Assembly (NCBI RefSeq): GCF_018688155.1
Contig: NZ_CP061312.1
Location: 310,001 to 374,000 of the forward strand
Source of the DNA: Polynucleobacter sp. AP-Sving-400A-A2
GTDB taxonomy: Bacteria; Pseudomonadota; Gammaproteobacteria; Burkholderiales; Burkholderiaceae
DNA: 64,000 nucleotides
Reading direction: 5' to 3'
The notes under the pieces were generated by a model. That model saw only the letters and a program-made list of their open reading frames with translations, was not told the DNA's origin and did no database searches. How positions within the stretch are numbered: the stretch's first letter is position 1; each line of letters starts with the position of its first letter. Shown here one piece after another: positions 1 to 8,351 of this stretch. Position numbers and translations under genes: made by a program.

Positions 1-459
1 TTCATCAGCTTGCGCCAAAGTCACAAAAGCAACACTTCTACTAACGCCACGTAATGTCAGTGATTGCTGGATAGCTGCTGCACCTGCTAGGGCAGCAGTA
101 ATGCCTGGCACCACTTGGACTTCAATGTGATGCTGTTTGAGCGCTTGAATTTCTTCATCAGCGCGACCAAACATCATGGGGTCGCCACCTTTAAGCCTAA
201 CAATGATTTGGTGTTTCTGTGCCGCATCGATTAAGCGCTTATTAATGAAGTGCTGCGCTGAAGATAGCTTGCCACAACGTTTGCCTACAGGCACTTTAAT
301 GGCTTGAGGGCATAGCTCCAGCATGGCTGGATCAACTAATGCATCATGAAAAACAATATCGGCCTGCTCTAGGAGTTTGGCGCCGCGCACGGTAATCAGG
401 TCAGCGGCACCAGGACCTGCGCCAACTAAATAGACTTTGCCGAGGGTAACGTTTTTCAT
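1..459 (-). CDS. cobA: Uroporphyrinogen-III C-methyltransferase (SUMT), 3' end outside the window
   Basis: SAM-dependent methylation of uroporphyrinogen III to precorrin-2, the branch point to siroheme, which CysI needs. Only the first 153 codons are present and the gene runs off the left edge. Visible family motifs are VYLVGAGPGAADLITVRGA near residue 9 (SAM site 1), the LKGGDPMMFGRADEE region near 100, and VVPGITAALAGAA near 120. The ATG at 457-459 overlaps the DUF934 stop by ATGA, so the two are translationally coupled. No CysG-type dehydrogenase/ferrochelatase domain precedes it, so it is the single-domain form. Identity is clear; cobA versus a cysG-like name depends on the missing C-terminus. 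Confidence 0.9.
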   Translation of the reverse strand, partial: MKNVTLGKVYLVGAGPGAADLITVRGAKLLEQADIVFHDALVDPAMLELCPQAIKVPVGKRCGKLSSAQHFINKRLIDAAQKHQIIVRLKGGDPMMFGRADEEIQALKQHHIEVQVVPGITAALAGAAAIQQSLTLRGVSRSVAFVTLAQADE

Positions 460-1004
460 GATGCTGCAATAGTGGCGCGTTGATCGCGCCAGCTGTTTTG
501 CGTGACTACTGAGAAGAGATCAAATTGTTTAAGGGCAACATCCAGATTTTGATCTGCACGTAGCTCAAAAGCATCAAATCCTACTCGTGCACCTTGTAAG
601 AGCTGATCAATAAGGACATCACCAATTGCACGGATTTCACCTTGCCATGCAAAGCGATCCCTCAGTAGTGCTGCAGTACTAAAGCTTCTACCATCCCTAA
701 AAATAGGAAAATGAGCGCCAACTACTGGCCATAGTGATTTGCCAGCTTCAATGATGTCAGCATGTTTCAGAATGTCATCATCTGCTGAAAACCAAACACC
801 AATCTCACCTTGATTTGCGCGATGGATGATGTCAGGATTTTTATAGCGCGTGATCCACCAATGAAATGGCCCCAGTACCTTATGCATTCCATGCTCTAGG
901 TCCGGAATGCCACCTTCGTCATGTTCACCATCCCATACCTGCCATTCATTGGGGATAAGAGAGGGCTTGCCATCTTTTGGAAAAGAAATAATTTGTTTAT
1001 TCAT
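456..1004 (-). CDS. DUF934 family protein of the sulfite-reduction cluster
   Basis: A 182-residue soluble protein resembling DUF934, a family found almost only next to cysI in beta- and gammaproteobacteria and often labelled an oxidoreductase without proof. It lies 18 bp downstream of cysI and overlaps cobA by 4 bp, so the three genes form one transcript. It has no signal peptide and no metal-binding cysteine cluster. A role in supporting sulfite reductase, for example in electron delivery or assembly, is inferred from context only. The family call rests on context and general sequence character (LLQGARVGFDAFELRADQ near the C-terminus). Confidence 0.75.
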   Translation of the reverse strand: MNKQIISFPKDGKPSLIPNEWQVWDGEHDEGGIPDLEHGMHKVLGPFHWWITRYKNPDIIHRANQGEIGVWFSADDDILKHADIIEAGKSLWPVVGAHFPIFRDGRSFSTAALLRDRFAWQGEIRAIGDVLIDQLLQGARVGFDAFELRADQNLDVALKQFDLFSVVTQNSWRDQRATIAAS

Positions 1005-1022
1005 ATACTTATTTTTTGATGG

Positions 1023-2762
1023 CTAGGCTATCGCACCTTTGCTTGATTCTTTGGAGTGTTTACCATTGTTCCTATAGGCGGCCTCTTTAAAGGGTGCCAC
1101 TCCCAGGCGACGATAAGTATCGATAAAAGGTTCGTCTGCTGTACGCTGCTCGACATAGGTATTGATCAGGCTACTCATCACATCCGGAATCTCATTGGCA
1201 TAGAAAGAAGGGCCAATCACTTTGCCAATAGAAGCATCGTTACCTTGGTCGCCACCTAGGGTGATCTGGTACCACTCCTCACCATCTTTATCGACACCGA
1301 GAACGCCAATATTTCCAACGTGATGATGACCGCAGGAGTTAATGCAACCAGAGATATTTAAAGTGATATCACCCAAGTCGTGCAGGTAATCCAAATCATC
1401 AAAACGTTCTTGAATGGCTTTGGCAATCGGCAGTGATTTGGCATTAGCCAATGAGCAGAAATCACCACCAGGGCAAGCAATGATGTCAGTTAGTAGGCCA
1501 ATATTAGGTAAGACCAAGTTGTAATTTTTAGCTGCACGCCAAAGATTCAATAGCTCAGCTTGCTCAACATCTGCCAATACTAGATTTTGCTCATGGGTAA
1601 CGCGCAGTTCGCCAAAGCTATATTGGTCTGCTAAGTCGGCAATGGCATTCATTTGGGTGCTGGTGGCATCGCCAGGAGCTGCAGAGCCATGAGGCTTTAG
1701 TGAGAGTATGGCCGAAGCGTATCCAGGCACTTGATGTGGCTTTACGTTACGCTCTAGCCAGCGAGTAAACCCAATTTTCTCACTAGAGTTGAGTTTGGAG
1801 TCAGCATGGGATTGCAATTGTTCATTGCTCAATGCTGTAAGAGCTCTGTAGTTCGGCTTAGTGAAGTGCTTAGCGACGCGCTCCCACTCAGCTTGAGTGA
1901 AATTATCTTTACTCTGCTTAATATCGTTATGAAGTTGATTCCACTCACCTTCAACCTGGCGAGCAAACTCTTCTGGACCCAAGGCTTTCACCAAAATCTT
2001 GATACGTGCTTTGTAGAGATTATCTCTTCTGCCAAAGCGGTTGTAGACGCGCAAGAGGGCCGTTAAGAAGCTTGGCAGAATTTGCCACGGCACATGACTC
2101 TTAATCAAAGAGCCCAAAATTGGGGTACGACCCATGCCGCCACCAGCATAGATATCTGCAGTTAATTCTCCATTATTAGTATTCGGATTTTTCTTGAGCT
2201 CAATGCCAACGTCATGGCAAAGCAAAACTGTACGGTCTTCTTTGGCACCATTAATCGCAAACTTAAATTTACGAGGTAAATGTGCAAACTCGGGATGTAG
2301 GGTTGACCATTGGCGGAGTAATTCGCAGATGGGTCTTGGATCGATGTATTCATCTGCGGCAACGCCTGCGAATGCATCACTTGTGATGTTACGAATACAG
2401 TTGCCTGAAGTTTGAATCGCATGCATCTCTACTTTGGCCAATTCAGCCAAGATATCCGGAGTCTGCTCTAGCTCCACCCAGTTGAACTGAATGTTTTGAC
2501 GGGTTGTGAAGTGCCCGTAACCGCGATCGTATTTATCGGCAATGAGGGCTAAGGTGCGAAGCTGTTTAGCATTTAGCAAGCCGTAAGGAATGGCGACACG
2601 CAGCATATACGCATGGCGCTGGTGGTAAAGACCATTCTGTAAACGAAGGGGGCGGAATTCTTCTTCGGCTAGGGTGCCGTTGAGGCGTCGCTCAACCTGG
2701 TCGCGGAATTGGATAACCCGTTGATCTACAAGGGTTTGGTCAATATGGTCATATTTGTACAT
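1023..2762 (-). CDS. cysI: Sulfite reductase hemoprotein subunit (siroheme, 4Fe-4S)
   Basis: Six-electron reduction of sulfite to sulfide in assimilatory sulfur metabolism, in the cytoplasm. The 579-residue length and two ferredoxin-like half repeats fit the nitrite/sulfite reductase family. The siroheme/4Fe-4S ligands are complete: CPGGDFC (C-x5-C, near residue 430) and GCINSCGHHH (C-x3-C, near 475). The N-terminal half carries the substrate and siroheme basic residues (HFTTRQNIQFNW, TSGNCIRNITSD). It is first in the cysI-DUF934-cobA transcript. The 176 bp upstream gap to a divergent gene holds the promoter. Nitrite reductase is the alternative, but the DUF934 neighbour favours sulfite. Confidence 0.92.
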   Translation of the reverse strand: MYKYDHIDQTLVDQRVIQFRDQVERRLNGTLAEEEFRPLRLQNGLYHQRHAYMLRVAIPYGLLNAKQLRTLALIADKYDRGYGHFTTRQNIQFNWVELEQTPDILAELAKVEMHAIQTSGNCIRNITSDAFAGVAADEYIDPRPICELLRQWSTLHPEFAHLPRKFKFAINGAKEDRTVLLCHDVGIELKKNPNTNNGELTADIYAGGGMGRTPILGSLIKSHVPWQILPSFLTALLRVYNRFGRRDNLYKARIKILVKALGPEEFARQVEGEWNQLHNDIKQSKDNFTQAEWERVAKHFTKPNYRALTALSNEQLQSHADSKLNSSEKIGFTRWLERNVKPHQVPGYASAILSLKPHGSAAPGDATSTQMNAIADLADQYSFGELRVTHEQNLVLADVEQAELLNLWRAAKNYNLVLPNIGLLTDIIACPGGDFCSLANAKSLPIAKAIQERFDDLDYLHDLGDITLNISGCINSCGHHHVGNIGVLGVDKDGEEWYQITLGGDQGNDASIGKVIGPSFYANEIPDVMSSLINTYVEQRTADEPFIDTYRRLGVAPFKEAAYRNNGKHSKESSKGAIA

Positions 2763-2938
2763 AGCCCTGTATTGTCTGGGGCTATGAACATAACTACAAA
2801 TACTTAAATATTGAATCTATATAACGAAAAGTATATATAGGTTGGGATGGGTAAGTCCTAGCTGATCTAGACTAATTTGGACTATCCCGGGGCTTAAGAT
2901 TGCTCAGTTGGACATAAAAAATAGATATCGGAGAACAA

Positions 2939-4210
2939 ATGAAAAAATTACTCTTAGCTAGCGCTGTCATTGGATTGCTGGCTACCCCATCTTTTGTTAG
3001 TGCGCAATCTAGCAAATCCCCATTACCACCTGCATCAGGTCAAGGCTTTACGCAGGAAGGTCTCAAGCGTATTGATACTTTCTTTGCAGACCAAATTGCC
3101 AGTAATCAGATGCCGGGTGCCGTTTTGGCAGTTTCCAAAAATGGCAAGTTAAGTATTTTTAAGCCCTATGGCTATCTCGATAAAGATGCTCAAAAACCTA
3201 TGACAACCGATGCCATTTTTAATTTGGCATCGATGACTAAGGTAATGGCAACAGTAGGCGCCTTAACTTTTTATGAAGAAGGAAAGCTGCCCCTCAATGC
3301 ACCAATCTCAGATTGGTTACCTCAATTTAAGAATATGAGAGTCGGCCAGGTAGACGCTGATGGCAAGCTCACTACGACTCTTGCAAAAAATCCCATCACC
3401 GTACAAGATTTGATGCGTCATACCAATGGTCTTACTTATGGCGGTCGTGGTGCAACTCCGATTCACCAGTTTTATCCTGCTGGCTCAGCTCCCGCTGCAA
3501 TCAATCTCTCGACTGAAGAATTCATTGATAAGTTAGCTGCCGCGCCATTGATATATGAACCTGGCACTGTTTGGGATTATGGCTTTGGACTTGATGTACT
3601 GGGTATCATTGAGGAGAAAATTGCAGGTAAGTCTCTTGGCGGTGTTTTGCAAGAGCGAGTGTGGAGCAAAGTAGGTATGCCAAATACATCCTTTCAGTTG
3701 GCTGAAAAAGATCGCCCACGTTTAGCCCAACCATTGCCATTAGATCCCTTAACAGGAAAGCCGCAAAAGGTTGATATTCATACCAAGCAAGTGAAGTTTG
3801 ATTGTGGTGGTTCATGTGCTTACTCAACTGCAGGAGATTATTTGCGCTTTGGTCAAATGCTACTCAATGGCGGCAGTATTGATGGCAAGCGTGTCTTAGG
3901 TCCGCAAACAGTGGCATTCATGACGGCCAATCATTTAAACAAAGATATTAAAAATAATGTGAGCGGTACTGAGCCTGCCCGCGTTGGTTATGGCTTTGGC
4001 TTGGGGGTAGCCGTGAGAACGGAGCGAGGTCTATCGGCTAATAACGGTAACGTTGGGGACTACTCTTGGAATGGCGCTTACGGAACCATCTTTTTTGTTG
4101 ATCCAAAAGAGCAGATGGTCGTTGTCATGATGGGTGTTGCTCCAGGCGAGATCCGTAAGGTGCATCGTGAGAAGCTCAATGCATTAATTTATGGAGCGCT
4201 TGAGAAGTAA
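2939..4210 (+). CDS. Secreted serine hydrolase, class C beta-lactamase/esterase family
   Basis: A 423-residue member of the beta-lactamase-related fold (EstB, penicillin-binding-like esterases). A cleavable signal peptide covers residues 1-22 (ends SFVSA|QS). The catalytic SxxK motif is SMTK near residue 98. Around residue 213 the sequence WDYGFGLDVLG occupies the Tyr motif, and WNGAYGTIFFVDP near 380 is the usual C-terminal signature. These features suggest a periplasmic esterase or peptidase more than a true beta-lactamase. It is a single-gene unit divergent from cysI with a good terminator after it. An SD-like GGAGA precedes the ATG. Substrate unknown. Confidence 0.82.
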   Translation: MKKLLLASAVIGLLATPSFVSAQSSKSPLPPASGQGFTQEGLKRIDTFFADQIASNQMPGAVLAVSKNGKLSIFKPYGYLDKDAQKPMTTDAIFNLASMTKVMATVGALTFYEEGKLPLNAPISDWLPQFKNMRVGQVDADGKLTTTLAKNPITVQDLMRHTNGLTYGGRGATPIHQFYPAGSAPAAINLSTEEFIDKLAAAPLIYEPGTVWDYGFGLDVLGIIEEKIAGKSLGGVLQERVWSKVGMPNTSFQLAEKDRPRLAQPLPLDPLTGKPQKVDIHTKQVKFDCGGSCAYSTAGDYLRFGQMLLNGGSIDGKRVLGPQTVAFMTANHLNKDIKNNVSGTEPARVGYGFGLGVAVRTERGLSANNGNVGDYSWNGAYGTIFFVDPKEQMVVVMMGVAPGEIRKVHREKLNALIYGALEK

Positions 4211-4240
4211 GTTAATGCAAGTTAACGCTGATTCCCCATA

Positions 4241-4285
4241 AAAAAGCCCCTCAGCTGAACATCACGTCTCACTGAGGGGTTTTTG
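4241..4285. terminator. Bidirectional intrinsic terminator
   Basis: Perfect stem CCCCTCAG (4247-4254) with CTGAGGGG (4272-4279), flanked by A5 on the left and T5 on the right. It lies between convergent genes, so it can serve both strands. Confidence 0.85.
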
Positions 4286-4343
4286 ATTTGCTCGGATTGT
4301 ATTACTGCAACATCTCAGGATAAGCTTCCGATTAAATTGCCGA

Positions 4344-6572
4344 TTAAGCTAAGCTCAGGTTCTCCTTGGATAGTGGGAAGTTGCGCACCGGTCTTCCGAT
4401 TGCTGCAGAAATTGCATTTGCTACGGCAGGACCTACTACGCAAATGGTGGGCTCCCCAACACCGCCCCAAAAGTCATAGGTTGGAACTAGTACGGTTTCG
4501 ATTCTAGGTGTGGAGCTCAACTTCAGCAGTGGATAGGTATCTAAGTTCTGTTGTTTAATACGACCTTTTTCCACGGTAATTTCTGGAAGAAAGATCGCTC
4601 CAAGTGCCATTGCTACGGACCCTTCAATTTGCTCACGAGCTAAATACGGATTCACAATGTGACCGGCATCTAACGCAAACACTAAGCGATTGACCTTCAC
4701 GACATTGTTTTGGACCGTGACTTCAGCTACGCAAGCAGAATAGCTGGCATATCCCATAAATTGCGCCACGCCACGATAGGTTCCCGCTGGCAGAGGCTTA
4801 TCCCACTCCGCTTTTTTGGCCACTGCATTTAAAACACCCAGATGCTTAGGATGGTTTTGCATTAAAGCGCGCCTAAATTGCACTGGATCTTTGCCTGCAG
4901 CCTTGGCGCATTCATCCATAAAGCATTCCATAAAAATACCATTTTGATTGGTATTCACACCGCGCCAAGGACCGACTGGTATGTGCGTATTTTTCATCAC
5001 ATATTCAGTTAGTAGGCTTGGGAAGGTATAGCCTAATTGCGCATCTGGCCCCTTTTCATAAAAACCTTGCATCTGACGATCATCTTTACCATCTTTAATA
5101 TTATGAGGGGCAGCTCTCGCATTAATGGATGGGCCTGAAACCTTAATATGCATGCCGGTCATATTGCCAGTCGCATCCAAGCCTGCCGTCATTTTTGCCA
5201 TGGCAATCGGATGATAAAAATCCTGAGTCATGTCCTCTTCGCGGCTCCAAATCAACTTGACTGGAACTCCGGGAAATTTCTGCGCTACTTTTGCTGCATA
5301 AGTGACAAAGTCCTGAGTCGATCCACGCCGACCTAAGCCACAACCTGAATCTAGTTTGTAGATTTCGCAATTAGCAAGTGGTATACCAGTAGCTTCAGAC
5401 AGAGCCGCATGAGAGCCTTCACCGTTTTGCGTGGGTACCCAAGCCTCCGCGCGATCACCAGAAATCTTAACGGTCGCATTCATAGGCTCCATCGTGACGT
5501 GAGCTCTATATGGTGTGAAATAAATTGCCTCTACTTTTTTAGCGGACGACTGAATGACTTCAGGAGCATTGCCAACCTTACGTTGCCAGAAATCACCTTG
5601 TTCATCCAATCCGTCTCGCAATGTTTTATTGATGCCATCTTGTGAAGTATTGGCTCCCTTGCCTTCGTCCCAAACTATGGGTAAGGCATTGAGTGCGCTA
5701 TTGGCATGCCACCAAGTATCAGCTACAACCGCTACAGTGCTGTCATCAATTTTGACAACACCCTTTACTCCGCGCAGATTACTGATCTTGGCTTCGTCAT
5801 AACTTACTAACTTACCCCCAAATACAGGGCAAGACTTGACTGATGCGCAAAGCATTCCAGGTAATTGCAGATCAACACCATATACCTTGCTACCGTTGAC
5901 TTTATCGGCTGTATCTAATCGGGCATAAGGCTGGCCGGCAACCTTCCAAGTTCTGGGATCTTTTAAGGTAATCGATTTTGGGTCGGGTGGAGTGAGGGTG
6001 GATGCTAGCTCAGCCACTTTGCCATAGGTAGTCTTGCGCCCTGTCGGAAGATGGGTAATGACACCCTTATCTACTTTTAATTCACTAACGGGAACGTTCC
6101 ACTGATTAGCGGCAGCTTGTACGAGCATGATGCGTGCTGCTGCTGCACCTCGGCGCACATAATCTTCCGATATCCGAATGCCACGACTACCACCAGTACC
6201 ATGCTCACCCCACACCCGTTTACGAGCCAAACTCTGCCCAGGGGTTGCTGATTGCGTTTTTACTTTTCTCCAATTGCACTCCAGCTCCTCTGTGACAAGC
6301 TGAGCTAAGCCAGTGCGCGTGCCTTGCCCCATCTCCGAGCGAGCAACCCGAATGAACACAGTGTCATCCGGTTTAATGCTGACCCAGGCATTGACCTCTG
6401 CATCACCATAACGGGTAGGGGTATTGGGATCATAACTAGCCCCGGCTTGAGCAAATGCCTCGGGTAGGACGCCTACGCCTAGCATTAAGCCTCCACCTAC
6501 TAGGGTGCCTTTAATGATGAAGTCGCGACGTGAGCTATTAACTAATGGAGTGTCTAGTGTATTGAGTGTCAT
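4344..6572 (-). CDS. Isoquinoline 1-oxidoreductase-type molybdopterin subunit (large subunit)
   Basis: Large (molybdenum cofactor) subunit of a xanthine-oxidase-family hydroxylase of the IorB/aldehyde dehydrogenase type, probably oxidising an N-heterocycle or aldehyde in the periplasm. I chose the ATG at 6570-6572 (742 aa) because an AAGGGA SD lies just upstream and a twin-arginine signal follows (SSRRDFIIKG, then a hydrophobic GGGLMLGVG stretch); the longer reading frame would run into the small-subunit gene. Family motifs include RVARSEMGQGTRTGL near 85, PVGPWRGVNTNQNGIFMECF near 520 and VGEPTICVVGPAVANAI near the C-terminus. It follows the 2Fe-2S subunit by 10 bp in one operon. No cytochrome c or XdhC-like chaperone gene is adjacent. 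Confidence 0.88.
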   Translation of the reverse strand: MTLNTLDTPLVNSSRRDFIIKGTLVGGGLMLGVGVLPEAFAQAGASYDPNTPTRYGDAEVNAWVSIKPDDTVFIRVARSEMGQGTRTGLAQLVTEELECNWRKVKTQSATPGQSLARKRVWGEHGTGGSRGIRISEDYVRRGAAAARIMLVQAAANQWNVPVSELKVDKGVITHLPTGRKTTYGKVAELASTLTPPDPKSITLKDPRTWKVAGQPYARLDTADKVNGSKVYGVDLQLPGMLCASVKSCPVFGGKLVSYDEAKISNLRGVKGVVKIDDSTVAVVADTWWHANSALNALPIVWDEGKGANTSQDGINKTLRDGLDEQGDFWQRKVGNAPEVIQSSAKKVEAIYFTPYRAHVTMEPMNATVKISGDRAEAWVPTQNGEGSHAALSEATGIPLANCEIYKLDSGCGLGRRGSTQDFVTYAAKVAQKFPGVPVKLIWSREEDMTQDFYHPIAMAKMTAGLDATGNMTGMHIKVSGPSINARAAPHNIKDGKDDRQMQGFYEKGPDAQLGYTFPSLLTEYVMKNTHIPVGPWRGVNTNQNGIFMECFMDECAKAAGKDPVQFRRALMQNHPKHLGVLNAVAKKAEWDKPLPAGTYRGVAQFMGYASYSACVAEVTVQNNVVKVNRLVFALDAGHIVNPYLAREQIEGSVAMALGAIFLPEITVEKGRIKQQNLDTYPLLKLSSTPRIETVLVPTYDFWGGVGEPTICVVGPAVANAISAAIGRPVRNFPLSKENLSLA

Positions 6573-6582
6573 ATCGATTCCC

Positions 6583-7080
6583 TTAGCCGCGTGTTGAAGG
6601 AGATGCGTCGTACTGAGCCAGTACTTCTGCCAATTTCTTCTGACCAGAGGCAACATGAATTCCGTCACGAATCTTTTGATAGGTACCACAGCGACAGAGA
6701 TTACCCATGGCACTATCTATGTCAGCATCAGTAGGTTTTGGAATTCTCTTTAATAGAGCAGCAGCAGCCATCACCTGTCCAGATTGGCAATAACCGCACT
6801 GAGGAACATCAAGAGCAATCCAGGCTTGCTGCACGAGATGCGTATTGTTTTTAGAAAGCGCCTCGATGGTCGTAATTTTGGCTGTACCCACTGCAGAGAC
6901 TGGTAATGAGCAAGAGCGCACGGGTTCACCATTGAGGTAAACCGTACATGCACCACACTGAGCCACACCACATCCATACTTCGTTCCGGTAAGGCCAACT
7001 ACTTCACGAATGGCCCATAGCAAGGGCATGGTTGGCTCGACATCAATATTGTGAATCTTGCCATTAACTGATAGCTGCAT
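6583..7080 (-). CDS. 2Fe-2S subunit of isoquinoline 1-oxidoreductase-type hydroxylase
   Basis: A 165-residue small subunit that passes electrons from the molybdenum centre through two 2Fe-2S clusters. The plant-type cluster ligands are [15 protein letters not shown] plus the later RSC (near 40-60). The helical cluster ligands are CGYCQSGQ (near 100) and NLCRCGTY (near 135). All eight cysteines appear to be present. There is no signal peptide, so it is probably exported in complex with the Tat-tagged large subunit, as known for this family. It is the first gene of the two-gene operon. Confidence 0.9.
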   Translation of the reverse strand: MQLSVNGKIHNIDVEPTMPLLWAIREVVGLTGTKYGCGVAQCGACTVYLNGEPVRSCSLPVSAVGTAKITTIEALSKNNTHLVQQAWIALDVPQCGYCQSGQVMAAAALLKRIPKPTDADIDSAMGNLCRCGTYQKIRDGIHVASGQKKLAEVLAQYDASPSTRG

Positions 7081-7375
7081 AAAGATCTCCTCTACTGTTT
7101 TGAATTACTTTAAATGATTGTGGAGGATTTGGCACATCTGTAATTGGGCGAGGTGCAATAAATCCTTCGGCAGCCTCACCTTTTTAGTATTGATGAGTAA
7201 ATACCCTAATCAATATTTACCTTTTATGACAATTACCATCTTTGGGATTACTGGGTCGCCACCAACCTTTTCCATTTCATGGTTTTTGTGGGCAACTAAA
7301 ATTTAGCCATCAACATTTTGTATGACATTGATTTAAGGGGAACGACATGACGTAATTATCAAAAAGGAGTTTGTT
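7081..7375. other. Intergenic region with promoter-like AT-rich sequence
   Basis: About 295 bp between the hydroxylase operon and the small ORF at 7376. Both strands were read. It must hold the leftward promoter of the hydroxylase operon. No convincing ORF, tRNA or repeat is seen. Base composition shifts to AT-rich toward the accessory patch. Confidence 0.4.
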
Positions 7376-7456
7376 ATGTCACGTACATTAAGAAGAAAAA
7401 ATCAGCAGCATGATTATGGTTGGGTTTACCAATGTCTAAAATTAATAAGGATGTAG
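7376..7456 (+). CDS. Very short ORF with a strong ribosome-binding site (26 codons)
   Basis: The ATG at 7376 has one of the best SD sequences in the window (AAAAAGGAG, about 6 nt upstream). The product begins MSRTLRRKNQQHDYGWV and is strongly basic, then stops at a TAG at 7454-7456. It overlaps the start of the next ORF in another frame (+1 shift). It could be a leader peptide coupled to the downstream ORF, or the true N-terminus of a gene now split by a frameshift. The basic start recalls small phage-type proteins, but that is only an impression. Confidence 0.35.
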   Translation: MSRTLRRKNQQHDYGWVYQCLKLIRM

Positions 7457-7686
7457 GCGAATTCAATATTGATGGAGCGCATATTAGGATTCGAGACTAT
7501 CCACAGTTAAGAAGCTTGTCATGGCAGCTTGATCACAACATGCTTTTAACTGATAAAGAAGCGATAGGGATTTATGAGCGAAACAAGCGCTTCCTCGAGA
7601 TCCACGAGATTGATGAGCGGGAAAGATTATTAATGCAACGACTCATTGATGAGCATGGAATGGAAAATTTGTTTATTTGCAGATAG
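7432..7686 (+). CDS. Hypothetical protein, small acidic
   Basis: An unrecognised protein of about 84 residues, from the ATG at 7432; a TTG at 7420 would add four residues. It has no signal peptide or membrane segment and is rich in charged helix-forming residues (KEAIGIYERNKRFLEIHEIDERERLLMQRL). Its own SD is weak, so translation may depend on the overlapping 26-codon ORF upstream. Its 3' end overlaps the convergent Doc-like toxin gene by 14 bp. Function unknown. Confidence 0.4.
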   Translation: MSKINKDVGEFNIDGAHIRIRDYPQLRSLSWQLDHNMLLTDKEAIGIYERNKRFLEIHEIDERERLLMQRLIDEHGMENLFICR

Positions 7687-8038
7687 TTCGGAGCCATGCA
7701 TCAACTTGTTCGAACTTGAGCTCCTGCACTTTGAACATGTGCATTATTTGACGGTAGGCTTCTATCGAATCTGTATTGAGTCTTTTATTATTGATGCGCA
7801 AAAAAGTATCCATTGCAGCAAAGGCAATCCTTTTATTGCCATCAATGAAAGGGTGATTAATGATGAGGCTTTCAAACAATGCTGCTGCCTGAGAAATAAC
7901 ATCTGGGTAATATCCTGATTGAGGGCGCATTAGCGCCGACTCAAGGCTCGCTTTGTCTCTTAAGCCCGGTGATCCACCAAATCTATTAATCAAGACACCG
8001 TGCATTAGCATGATGTCTTGCATGGTAATAAAGAGCAT
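7673..8038 (-). CDS. Doc/Fic-family toxin (death-on-curing type)
   Basis: A 121-residue single-domain Fic protein. The catalytic loop HPFIDGNKR is at residues 62-70 and matches the Doc form HxFx(D/N)xNKR. Known Doc toxins phosphorylate EF-Tu using ATP and arrest translation, whereas typical Fic enzymes AMPylate; the short length and the MLMHGVLINRFGGSPGLRD N-terminal region favour Doc. The ATG shares one base with the antitoxin stop (TAATG), giving tight coupling. The antitoxin is upstream, as is usual for type II pairs. Confidence 0.85.
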   Translation of the reverse strand: MLFITMQDIMLMHGVLINRFGGSPGLRDKASLESALMRPQSGYYPDVISQAAALFESLIINHPFIDGNKRIAFAAMDTFLRINNKRLNTDSIEAYRQIMHMFKVQELKFEQVDAWLRTICK

Positions 8039-8268
8039 TACTTGGCAAGCTCTTTATATAGATCCTCAAACTCATGCAGGCTTTGTGCAAAGCTAGCCAT
8101 TACTTGGCGATCGGGGGTTGATACCCCCTTCTTGTTTAAGAAGTCACGAAAGGCCTCATCCAAAACCGCATGAAACTTTTTACCTTCAATATCGGCAATT
8201 TGACGCAAGGTATTGAGTATCTCGGGATTTGCCTGAGAGGAGAATTTGCTTAAGTGAATAGTGCCCAT
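8038..8268 (-). CDS. Antitoxin of the Doc-type pair (ribbon-helix-helix-like)
   Basis: A 76-residue protein directly upstream of the toxin. The N-terminus has an alternating strand (GTIHLSKF) followed by two helices (PEILNTLRQIADIEG and FHAVLDEAFRDFLNKK), which resembles a ribbon-helix-helix DNA-binding fold more than the Phd fold usually paired with Doc. The C-terminal part (residues 50-76) is a predicted helix suited to wrapping the toxin. It likely represses its own operon through the palindrome just upstream. Confidence 0.75.
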   Translation of the reverse strand: MGTIHLSKFSSQANPEILNTLRQIADIEGKKFHAVLDEAFRDFLNKKGVSTPDRQVMASFAQSLHEFEDLYKELAK

Positions 8269-8296
8269 AGACTTGTTCCAGTATTTTTCATTATTT

Positions 8297-8324
8297 TTCT
8301 TGAAATTTCATGAAAAATCAAGAA
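8297..8324. promoter_or_regulatory. Nested palindrome, probable operator of the toxin-antitoxin operon
   Basis: Outer inverted repeat TTCTTGA (8297-8303) with TCAAGAA (8318-8324) encloses a perfect 10 bp palindrome TTTCATGAAA (8306-8315). It lies 29 bp upstream of the antitoxin ATG, where type II antitoxins normally bind for autorepression. Confidence 0.65.
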
Positions 8325-8351
8325 ATTAGTAAAAATAGCCTAAATTAGGGC

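Noticed and set aside
1806..2422. Antisense ORFs inside cysI
   Set aside because: Opposite-strand shadows of a well-supported gene with no SD or known domain.
6573..6713. N-terminal extension of the molybdopterin subunit
   Set aside because: It is an out-of-frame read of the 2Fe-2S subunit gene; ATG 6572 has an SD and a Tat signal.
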